9,374 nucleotides of DNA from NCBI GenBank assembly GCA_946188175.1, contig CAMHUJ010000039.1, positions 1-9,374 of the forward strand, written 5' to 3'. Numbering within the stretch: the first letter of the stretch is position 1; each line of letters begins with the position of its first letter. Under the pieces are notes generated by a model that saw only the letters and a program-made list of their open reading frames with translations, made no database searches and was not told the DNA's origin. The translations under genes were made by a program, and so were the position numbers. The stretch is from an uncultured Ruminococcus sp. GTDB lineage: Bacteria; Bacillota; Clostridia; Oscillospirales; Ruminococcaceae. This document shows, piece after piece, positions 1 through 6,090 of the stretch.

Positions 1-1
1 C

Positions 2-583
2 GTAGAGATATTCCTGATGCTGCTGGAATTCAGGCTGATTCCAATCAGAAACTATAACGGACTGGATCTCTGGGTCATTGTTCTGCATGTGCTGTTTTCG
101 GCGGGTGTATCCTTCTCCCTGTTGATGCTGGATTCTCAGAATAAGCATTTGCAGTGGATCGTCGGCATCACAACCTGCATTATTCTCAGCGGCATGCTGT
201 TCGCAATCGCAGGCTACCGCGTCTATGCGAGTATTCTGATCAATGCATTTGCGTATATTTTCTTCTTCACTGCAATGGAGCATCAGCTGCATCTGGAGGA
301 GCTCGATATCGACTGCTACGGCGACAGCGCGAAGGTGAAGAGCTTTGAATCGACACTCTTTGCCGATACGCCGACCATGATCGAGAAGCCGGTGCAGGAG
401 AAAAAGACGCTCCGTGAGACCGCAAAGCGCTTTGCGGAGAATCTGACGAGCGAGGAGCATCTTGTTCTGACGGATAAGGACGAAAAGTTTGAATATGAAT
501 TCGGCGTCGATGATGATGACGATGACGACGAATCCGAAGAAGATTCTGCGGAGAACGCTGCACCGGAGGATGAGGCGGAATGA
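2..583 (+). CDS. Unknown multi-pass membrane protein with acidic cytoplasmic tail (5' end cut by window)
   Basis: I do not recognise this protein. The reading frame is open to the left edge. The first ATG is at 17, but no convincing ribosome binding site fits in the 16 bases before it, and the preceding codons are hydrophobic, so the gene probably begins outside the window. Counting from the ATG at 17, three hydrophobic segments are seen at about residues 17-38, 47-66 and 69-87. A hydrophilic tail of about 100 residues follows and ends in a run of seven Asp (165-171) and a Glu/Asp/Ala-rich C-terminus. The tail is probably cytoplasmic (inference). The Asp run is encoded by a GAY codon repeat at 509-529. 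The stop codon overlaps the uvrC start in an ATGA arrangement, so the two genes are likely translated in a coupled way. No enzymatic motif was seen. Confidence 0.75.
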   Translation, partial: VEIFLMLLEFRLIPIRNYNGLDLWVIVLHVLFSAGVSFSLLMLDSQNKHLQWIVGITTCIILSGMLFAIAGYRVYASILINAFAYIFFFTAMEHQLHLEELDIDCYGDSAKVKSFESTLFADTPTMIEKPVQEKKTLRETAKRFAENLTSEEHLVLTDKDEKFEYEFGVDDDDDDDESEEDSAENAAPEDEAE

Positions 584-2442
584 ATCCGAGACTCCCCTAT
601 TTGCAGCGGAAAACCGCCGTCCTGACGACCGAGCCCGGCGTCTATATCATGAAAAATGCGCAGGAGAAGATCATCTATATCGGCAAGGCGAAGAACCTGC
701 GCAACCGCGTTACAAGCTATTTCCGCGATCATCCCGACCATACGCCGAAGACCGCGCAAATGGTCTCGCAGGTCTGGGATTACGATTTTATCGTCACCGC
801 GTCGGAATATGAAGCACTCGTGCTCGAATGCTCGCTGATCAAGCAGCATAAGCCGCGCTACAATATTCTGCTCAAGGACGACAAGGGCTATCACTATATC
901 AAGATCTCGCCGCCGCCCTATGCGCGCATCACCGCGGAGCTCCGTGCCGACGGCGAGGGCACCTATCTCGGTCCCTATATGAGCGGCTTTACCGCAAGAC
1001 AGACCGTCAATGCGGTCAACCGCATGTTTCAGCTGCCGACCTGCAGCCGGCAGTTTCCGGAGAGCTTCCGAAAGGAGCGCCCCTGCCTCTATTATCATAT
1101 CGGGCAGTGCATGGGCGTCTGCCGCGGGAATATTTCCGAGGAGGCATATGCCGAAGCCGTCAGCGACGCGGTGCGTTTTATCAAAAACGGCGGCGATCAT
1201 ACCGTGACGGCGCTCGAGGAACGCATGCATGCCGCAGCGGAACGGCTCGATTTTGAGGAGGCAGCCCGTCTGCGCGACCGCATCGCAGCGATCCGCAAGG
1301 CAGGCGAAAAACAGGATATCATGGATGCCGTCACCGCCGATACCGATGTGATCGGCACCGCGGAATCCAATGATACAACGGTGGTCGCCGTCCTGATCTA
1401 CCGCGACGGCAGACTCTACGATCAGAATTCGTTTGTGATCTCCTCGGAGGCACTCTCCGAGCATCCGCTGGACGATTTTCTACCGCAGTATTACAGTACG
1501 CGCTCCGGCAGCGATCTGCCGAAGACTGTGCTGGTTGAGCAGCTGCCCGCGGAGACGGAGCTGCTTGCCGCGATGCTTGCGGAGCGTGCCGGGCATGCGG
1601 TCTATATTGAGCAGCCGGTGCGCGGCGCAAGACACAGGCTTGTGCTGAAAGCAAAGCAGAATGCCGGCGAAAAGCTTTCGATCAAAGCCGGACGCACGGG
1701 CAGGGAGCTGCTCGCACTCGAGGAGCTTGCCAGAGCGCTCGGGCTGGAAAAGCCGCCTGTCCGCATTGAATCCTATGATATTTCAAATCTTTCCTCGGCG
1801 GCAATGGTCGCCGGAATGGTCGTCTTTGAAAACGGCAGACCGCTGAAAAATGCCTACCGCCGTTTTTCGATCAAAGAACAGACCGGTCAGAATGACTATG
1901 CTGCCATGCAGGAGGTCATCCGGCGGCGCTTTGAAGAATATTTCAGGGCGCAGGCGGAGACCGATGAAACCGCGAAAGCAGTCAATGCATTCGGCATCCT
2001 GCCGGATCTGATCCTGCTCGACGGCGGCAGCACGCATGTCGGTGCGATTGCGCCGATCCTTGCAGAGCTGGGGCTCAGCATCCCGCTCTTCGGCATGGTC
2101 AAGGATCAGAAGCACCGGACGCGCGCGATCGCAACAAACGGCGGCGAGATCGCCGTGCGCGAAAAGCAGGCGGCATTCGCGCTGCTGACGCGCATTCAGG
2201 ATGAAGTTCACCGGTATGCAATCACCTATATGAAAACCAAACATAAAAAATCCAGCTATGCGCTGACGCTCACGCAGATTCCCGGAATCGGCGAGAAGAA
2301 GGCGCAGAAGCTCCTGCTGACATATAAAACAAGAGCACAGCTGAAAGCGGCGACACCGGAGCAGCTTGCCAAAACCGCAGGCGTCCGGCAGGAGACAGCC
2401 GCGCAGCTCTATGCGCTGATTCAGGAGCTTCCGGACAGCTGA
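580..2442 (+). CDS. uvrC: UvrABC system protein C, excinuclease subunit C
   Basis: UvrC makes both incisions around bulky DNA lesions after UvrA/UvrB loading, in cytoplasmic nucleotide excision repair. The 620-residue length is normal. The N-terminal GIY-YIG nuclease domain (about 16-95) shows GVYIM at 20-24, YIGKAKNLRNR at 33-43 and N95 in a YNILLKD segment; it makes the 3' cut. Cys155, Cys169, Cys177 and Cys181 match the four-cysteine iron-sulfur site known in UvrC. A UVR motif for UvrB contact lies at about 211-241. The RNase H-like domain for the 5' cut carries D400 (SYDISN), D481 (LLDGG) and H544 (DEVHRYA). Helix-hairpin-helix DNA-binding motifs fill about 563-617. The ATG overlaps the preceding stop by 4 bases, with GGAGGA at 565-570. 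All key residues are present, so it should be functional. Confidence 0.98.
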   Translation: MNPRLPYLQRKTAVLTTEPGVYIMKNAQEKIIYIGKAKNLRNRVTSYFRDHPDHTPKTAQMVSQVWDYDFIVTASEYEALVLECSLIKQHKPRYNILLKDDKGYHYIKISPPPYARITAELRADGEGTYLGPYMSGFTARQTVNAVNRMFQLPTCSRQFPESFRKERPCLYYHIGQCMGVCRGNISEEAYAEAVSDAVRFIKNGGDHTVTALEERMHAAAERLDFEEAARLRDRIAAIRKAGEKQDIMDAVTADTDVIGTAESNDTTVVAVLIYRDGRLYDQNSFVISSEALSEHPLDDFLPQYYSTRSGSDLPKTVLVEQLPAETELLAAMLAERAGHAVYIEQPVRGARHRLVLKAKQNAGEKLSIKAGRTGRELLALEELARALGLEKPPVRIESYDISNLSSAAMVAGMVVFENGRPLKNAYRRFSIKEQTGQNDYAAMQEVIRRRFEEYFRAQAETDETAKAVNAFGILPDLILLDGGSTHVGAIAPILAELGLSIPLFGMVKDQKHRTRAIATNGGEIAVREKQAAFALLTRIQDEVHRYAITYMKTKHKKSSYALTLTQIPGIGEKKAQKLLLTYKTRAQLKAATPEQLAKTAGVRQETAAQLYALIQELPDS

Positions 2443-2453
2443 CCGGATATCAA

Positions 2454-2467
2454 CAGCTCACGAGCTG
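2454..2467 (+). repeat. Short inverted repeat between uvrC and manA
   Basis: CAGCTC and GAGCTG flank two bases, forming a near-perfect palindrome directly before the manA ribosome binding site (AGGGGAGG, 2468-2475). As RNA it could form a 5-base-pair stem with a 4-base loop. No T tract follows, so it is not an intrinsic terminator. It could be a small operator, a processing site or chance. Confidence 0.3.
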
Positions 2468-2481
2468 AGGGGAGGATTACC

Positions 2482-3462
2482 ATGGAGCCTTTGAAACTGA
2501 AGCCTGCATTTCAGGACTATATCTGGGGCGGAACCCGCCTGCGCGACGAATTCGGGAAGGAATGCGATCTCGAACGGATTGCGGAGAGCTGGGAGCTTTC
2601 CTGTCATCCGGCAGGTGCCTCCGTCATTATGAACAGTGTCAGCAAGGGTATGACGCTCAAGGATTATCTTGAGCAGGACTGGGCAGGCCGCGTGGGAGAA
2701 GGTGCGGCAAAGTTCTCGAACTTCCCCGTGCTGATCAAGCTGATTGATGCCTGTCAGGACCTGAGCTTACAGGTGCATCCGGACGACCGTTATGCGCGGG
2801 AGCATGAGGGCGGCGAAAGCGGCAAGACCGAATGCTGGTATATCGTGGACTGTGAGGAGGGCGCTGCGCTCGCCTACGGCTTCAACCGTGAGCTGACGAA
2901 GGAGGAATTCCGCGCCAGCATCGAGAATGATACGCTGCTGGATGTCGTGCAGATCGTGCCGGTCAAGAAGGGCGATGTGTTCTTCATTGAGCCGGGCACG
3001 CTCCATGCAATCGGCGCAGGCATCCTGATCGTCGAGATTCAGCAGAATTCCAATATCACCTATCGTGTGTATGATTATGACCGTGTCGGAACGGACGGCA
3101 AACCGCGCGAGCTGCATGTCGATAAGGCGGTCGATGTGACGAAAACATGGTCGGCGCCGCCGCGCAGACAGCGCCCGCCGGTGCAGTTCGACGGCTACAG
3201 CGCCGATGTGATCGCGGACTGCCAGTTCTTCACGACAACCAAGCTGCATATTACCGAGGAGGCGGCATTCCCTGCCTCAAACGGTATTTCCTATACGCAT
3301 CTGCTCTGTACCGAGGGCGATGCGGCGCTGCTCTATGACGACGGCGTTGTGATGCCGATCTCCAAGGGCGAATCGGTGTTCCTGTCGGCATCCTTCGGTG
3401 CATATTCAATCCGCAGCAAAAACTGCACGCTGCTCAGCACGCAGACGCTGCCGCGGAAATAA
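2482..3462 (+). CDS. manA: Class I mannose-6-phosphate isomerase (ManA type)
   Basis: This is a zinc enzyme of the cytoplasm that interconverts mannose-6-phosphate and fructose-6-phosphate, linking mannose or mannan use, or GDP-mannose supply, to glycolysis. The 326-residue length fits the short Bacillus-type class I enzymes. The N-terminal motif AFQDYIWGGTRLRDEFG (9-25) is typical. The predicted zinc ligands are Q97 and H99 (LQVHPDD), E117 (GKTECWYI) and H175 (EPGTLHAIGAG). The catalytic arginine is probably R195 in TYRVYDYDR, followed by the family motif GKPRELHVDKA (206-216). The C-terminal cupin-like part (about 240-320) is less conserved. The start is supported by AGGGGAGG at 2468-2475. 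It lies 39 bases after uvrC, and the next gene's ribosome binding site overlaps its stop codon, so it is likely part of the same operon. Confidence 0.96.
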   Translation: MEPLKLKPAFQDYIWGGTRLRDEFGKECDLERIAESWELSCHPAGASVIMNSVSKGMTLKDYLEQDWAGRVGEGAAKFSNFPVLIKLIDACQDLSLQVHPDDRYAREHEGGESGKTECWYIVDCEEGAALAYGFNRELTKEEFRASIENDTLLDVVQIVPVKKGDVFFIEPGTLHAIGAGILIVEIQQNSNITYRVYDYDRVGTDGKPRELHVDKAVDVTKTWSAPPRRQRPPVQFDGYSADVIADCQFFTTTKLHITEEAAFPASNGISYTHLLCTEGDAALLYDDGVVMPISKGESVFLSASFGAYSIRSKNCTLLSTQTLPRK

Positions 3463-3471
3463 GGAGGCAAT

Positions 3472-4347
3472 ATGGATCTCAGCAAACTCATGGGTATGTT
3501 CGGTATGGATGCAGAGGACGCGCAGAAGCTGACCGGTGATCCGCAGATTCAGGATATGATGCAGAATCCGGATATGCAGAATGCGGTCGAGCAGGCGATG
3601 CAGAATCCCGCCGTCATGGATATGATGCAGAAATTCGACGGGATGTTCGCGCAGGGCGGCGTGATGCCGGACGATGTGGACAGCATCATGGACAGCGTTA
3701 AGGGCATGGAAATGGGCGAGATGTTCTCGCAGCTGGGCGATCTGTTCGGCGGCATGGGCTTTGACGAAATTGATCTTGATGAAGAGGTCGGGGCATATGA
3801 GCCCGAGGCAGTCGATGCCGGAGACCGTGCGTTTGTCACCGAGCTGAAGGCATGGCTCAAGGATGTGCTGACCGATATTCCGGAGACGGATGTCTGCATG
3901 CTGGAGATCGGCTATCATCTGGGATATGACGAAGATCAGATGCCGCACGGTGAGCTGTGGCTCAGCTACAATACCGCGCAGACCGATGCCGGAAACCGCG
4001 CAAACGGTGCAGAGCGCTGGAATTTTACAAACTGGACGGACAATGCTTTCCGTTCGATTGATGAGGATGTGCTGACGGAATGGTTCGAGTCGCAGGGCTA
4101 TGACCCCGAGGAGGACGACGAAGACCTGACGGAACGCATCTATGATCTTGCGGTGCTTGCGGTCACGGCGCTGCATCAGGAGAAATCTACCGAGCAGCGC
4201 TTCGGGCATAAGGTGCCGTTCATCATCGAGGATTTTGAATATAATCAGAAAACCGCGATCCGTGCGGTCAAGGCAAACGGCGGCAAAGAGCTGTTTGACA
4301 GCGAATTTTACGCAGCCTGCGGGTTTGAGGATGACGACGAGGAATAA
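3472..4347 (+). CDS. Unknown acidic protein with Met-rich STI1-like N-terminus
   Basis: No function can be assigned. The 291-residue product is soluble-looking, strongly acidic and has no signal peptide or membrane helix. Residues 1-100 hold 18 methionines, arranged as amphipathic helices broken by DP/NP turns: GDPQIQDMMQNP, then MQNAVEQAMQNP, then VMDMMQ. This pattern resembles the STI1/DP client-binding repeats of Hop and ubiquilin (resemblance by eye). An acidic hinge (98-118) follows, then a globular domain (about 119-285) with ELWLSYNT (161-168), ERWNFTNW (181-188) and FGHKVPFIIEDFEYN (244-258). From memory this part recalls DUF4303-like uncharacterised bacterial domains, at low confidence. 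The C-terminus is Glu/Asp-rich. AAGGAGG at 3461-3467 overlaps the manA stop, so expression is probably high and coupled to manA. Confidence 0.85.
   Translation: MDLSKLMGMFGMDAEDAQKLTGDPQIQDMMQNPDMQNAVEQAMQNPAVMDMMQKFDGMFAQGGVMPDDVDSIMDSVKGMEMGEMFSQLGDLFGGMGFDEIDLDEEVGAYEPEAVDAGDRAFVTELKAWLKDVLTDIPETDVCMLEIGYHLGYDEDQMPHGELWLSYNTAQTDAGNRANGAERWNFTNWTDNAFRSIDEDVLTEWFESQGYDPEEDDEDLTERIYDLAVLAVTALHQEKSTEQRFGHKVPFIIEDFEYNQKTAIRAVKANGGKELFDSEFYAACGFEDDDEE
3552..3632 (+). repeat. Imperfect internal repeat encoding Met/Gln/Asn-Pro units
   Basis: The 15-base word GGATATGATGCAGAA occurs at 3552-3566 and again at 3618-3632, with related GATATGCAGAAT and GATGCAGAATCC words between them. They encode the repeated MMQNP/MQNA/MQNP/MMQK units of the acidic protein. 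The DNA-level identity suggests an internal duplication rather than only codon preference. Confidence 0.5.
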
Positions 4348-4353
4348 GACAGT

Positions 4354-4608
4354 ATGAATCATAATACACCAATGAACTCTGACAGAATGATAATGGGCGC
4401 TATTGCATTGCTGCTGGTGGGCATATATTTTGCCTGCAACTGCTCCGCTATTATACTGATTTTTGGAACAACAATGCCGGCGTGGTACAGTATTGCCAAA
4501 GAGATGATCACGGAAAAGGCATCGTTTTTGGAAGCAGTAATGGAATGCAAAATACAGATCGTGATATCTGTGCTGATCCTGATTGCGGTATGTATTTCTA
4601 TTGAGTGA
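4354..4608 (+). CDS. Small unknown membrane protein, two predicted helices, AT-rich gene
   Basis: The 84-residue product is not recognised. A polar N-terminus with several Asn is followed by a hydrophobic segment at about 13-38 (containing FACNCS, two cysteines at 28 and 30), a short loop with charged residues, and a second hydrophobic segment at about 66-83 ending at the C-terminus. A weak GAGGAA at 4339-4344 supports the ATG at 4354; in-frame ATGs at 4372 and 4387 are alternatives. The DNA is clearly richer in A/T than its neighbours: by hand count 78 of 180 bases (43%) at 4381-4560 are G or C, against 44 of 60 in a sample of uvrC. It also uses codons such as ATA and TTG that are scarce nearby. 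This suggests a recent insertion or a fast-evolving gene. The coding call rests on hydrophobic organisation and snug position, so it is less certain than its neighbours. Confidence 0.6.
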   Translation: MNHNTPMNSDRMIMGAIALLLVGIYFACNCSAIILIFGTTMPAWYSIAKEMITEKASFLEAVMECKIQIVISVLILIAVCISIE

Positions 4609-4612
4609 ATAA

Positions 4613-4627
4613 GCACCGTTTCGGTGT
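4613..4627 (+). repeat. Small hairpin upstream of glk
   Basis: CACCG, TTT, CGGTG forms a perfect 5-base-pair stem with a three-base loop, extendable by a G-T pair. It lies between the small membrane gene and the glk ribosome binding site. No T run follows on either strand, so it is not a clear terminator. It may affect mRNA stability or be chance. Confidence 0.3.
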
Positions 4628-4647
4628 GAAAAATATGGAGGAACCTT

Positions 4648-5601
4648 ATGAAATATTACATTGGCATTGACCTCGGCGGCACCAACATCGTCGCCGGACT
4701 TGTGGACGAGAATTATCAGATTCTGAAAAAGGTCTCGCGCAAGACGAACCGTCCGCGTCCGGCAGAGGAGATTGCTGCCGATATGGCTGCCTGCGCGCTC
4801 GATGCGATCAAGGAGGCCGGTCTGACAAAGGATCAGGTCGAATGGATCGGCATCGGCACCCCCGGTATCGCAAACTCCGCGACCGGCATCATTGAATATT
4901 CCAACAACCTCGATTTCCACGATGTCCCCATGGTCAAGTGGATTTCCGAGGCAACCGGTCTGCCTGCATTCGTCGAGAATGACGCAAATGCGGCAGCATA
5001 CGGCGAATATGTCGCAGGCGCGGCAAAGGGCGCAACGAATGCAGTCTGCATCACGCTCGGCACCGGTGTTGGCGGCGGCATCGTCATCGACGGCAAAATC
5101 TACGCAGGCTCGAATTTTGCAGGCGCAGAGATCGGTCATACCGTGCTGAATATGGACGGTCCGCAGTGCACCTGCGGCAGAAAGGGCTGCTTCGAGGTCT
5201 ATTCCTCTGCAACCGGTCTGATCCGCATGACGAAAGAGGCGATCGAAGCGCATCCGGACTGCGAAATGGCGAAAATGGCTGCCGAAATGGGCAAGGTTTC
5301 CGCACGCACCGCATTCGACTGCATGCGCAAGGGCGACAAGTACGCAAAGGAAGTCGTCGATTTCTACATTAAGGCACTCGCTGCCGGTATTACCAATACG
5401 ATCAATATTTTCCAGCCGGATGTGCTCTGCATCGGCGGCGGCGTCTGCAATGAGGGCGACGCACTGCTTCTGCCGATGAAGGAACTCGTCGCAAAGGAGA
5501 TCTATACGAAGAATTCCGAGAAGAATACCGAGATCGTCATTGCAAAGCTCGGCAATGATGCCGGTATCATCGGCGCGGCATTCCTCGGCAAAGCTGTCTG
5601 A
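4648..5601 (+). CDS. glk: ROK-family glucokinase
   Basis: The likely reaction is ATP-dependent phosphorylation of glucose to glucose-6-phosphate in the cytoplasm. The 317-residue length fits Gram-positive ROK glucokinases. The phosphate-binding motif GIDLGGTNIVAG is at 6-17. The catalytic base is probably D112 in ENDANAAAYGE (110-120). A second nucleotide motif, LGTGVGGGIVIDGKI, is at 137-151. The sugar-contact and zinc motif EIGH (161-164) and the ROK zinc site CTCGRKGCFE with C174, C176 and C181 are complete. The adenosine motif IGGGV is at 262-266. It has no N-terminal helix-turn-helix, so it is a kinase rather than a ROK repressor. GGAGGA at 4637-4642 supports the start. Other hexoses, such as mannose or N-acetylmannosamine, cannot be excluded from sequence alone; nearby manA makes a role in hexose entry sensible. 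Confidence 0.94.
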   Translation: MKYYIGIDLGGTNIVAGLVDENYQILKKVSRKTNRPRPAEEIAADMAACALDAIKEAGLTKDQVEWIGIGTPGIANSATGIIEYSNNLDFHDVPMVKWISEATGLPAFVENDANAAAYGEYVAGAAKGATNAVCITLGTGVGGGIVIDGKIYAGSNFAGAEIGHTVLNMDGPQCTCGRKGCFEVYSSATGLIRMTKEAIEAHPDCEMAKMAAEMGKVSARTAFDCMRKGDKYAKEVVDFYIKALAAGITNTINIFQPDVLCIGGGVCNEGDALLLPMKELVAKEIYTKNSEKNTEIVIAKLGNDAGIIGAAFLGKAV

Positions 5602-5604
5602 GCA

Positions 5605-6033
5605 ATGGATGATCTGCAAAATCAGAATCAGGCACAGCCTGAAACGCCGGTCAAAGACCCGAACCGGTATATGACCGATGCAGAACGGCGGGCGTGGAGC
5701 GGCATTTCGGAATGGCATGATCCGCTGGAAAAGCCACAGCCCGAACCGGATGCCGGTGACGGCAAGCTCTCTATGGCTTCGCTGCTTTGCGGCATTGCGG
5801 CGATTCTGACATCATGCACCGGTATTGCGAATGTACTGTTCGGCGCGGCTGCGATCCTCTGCGGCATTTTCGCAAAGAAGAAGCAGGAGAGCGCCCGCAC
5901 GCTTTCGACAATCGGCATCATACTCGGAATCTGCGGCATCGGCGTGACGCTGGCGCTGCTGTTTTTCCGTGCGCTTCTGGAAAACGGAAACGGCTTCGCG
6001 CATCAGTTCACTTCGATCTCATTTTTCCTGTGA
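5605..6033 (+). CDS. Small DUF4190-like membrane protein
   Basis: The 142-residue product starts with a polar, Gln/Pro-rich region (1-54) that includes MTDAERRAWSG. A Gly/Ala-rich hydrophobic hairpin follows at about 56-90 and ends in KKK (91-93), and another hydrophobic segment lies at about 100-123. The order SMASLLCGIAAIL, ILCGIFAKKK and GIILGICGIG is the usual look of DUF4190-type proteins, whose function is unknown. It starts 3 bases after the glk stop and has no clear Shine-Dalgarno sequence, so it probably depends on translation of glk. The polar N-terminus is likely cytoplasmic (inference from the positive charges after the hairpin). No catalytic residues are evident. Confidence 0.8.
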   Translation: MDDLQNQNQAQPETPVKDPNRYMTDAERRAWSGISEWHDPLEKPQPEPDAGDGKLSMASLLCGIAAILTSCTGIANVLFGAAAILCGIFAKKKQESARTLSTIGIILGICGIGVTLALLFFRALLENGNGFAHQFTSISFFL

Positions 6034-6039
6034 GACATA

Positions 6040-6057
6040 TCTGCCCCGAACGGCAGA
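6040..6057 (+). repeat. Hairpin between the DUF4190-like gene and gpmI
   Basis: TCTGCC (6040-6045) and GGCAGA (6052-6057) form a 6-base-pair stem around a 6-base loop. A T-rich stretch (CTTATTTT) follows only after a few bases, so it could be a weak or attenuating terminator in front of gpmI. The evidence is structural only. Confidence 0.35.
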
Positions 6058-6090
6058 CGGTATCTTATTTTCAAAAAGGAGTAATTTTTC

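Noticed and set aside
316..1464. 382-codon open frame on the minus strand opposite uvrC
   Set aside because: It covers the conserved UvrC nuclease domain and gives a low-plausibility protein with Ser and Asp runs and no family motif.
2443..2481. Terminator between uvrC and manA
   Set aside because: The short palindrome has no T tract and is followed at once by the manA ribosome binding site.
4359..4616. 85-codon minus-strand frame opposite the small membrane gene
   Set aside because: It is nearly the same length and also hydrophobic, so it was considered. The plus strand matches the direction of all neighbours and has a plausible GAGGAA site, while no good ribosome binding site was seen for the minus frame.
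5161..5208. Glk as a ROK transcriptional repressor
   Set aside because: The protein begins directly with the ATP-binding motif and has no N-terminal helix-turn-helix region.
3406..5718. 770-codon open frame on the minus strand across four plus-strand genes
   Set aside because: It lies opposite manA, the acidic protein, the small membrane gene and glk, which have clear motifs or ribosome binding sites. Its product is rich in Cys, His, Ile and Arg with no recognisable domain, as expected from the reverse complement of GC-biased codons.
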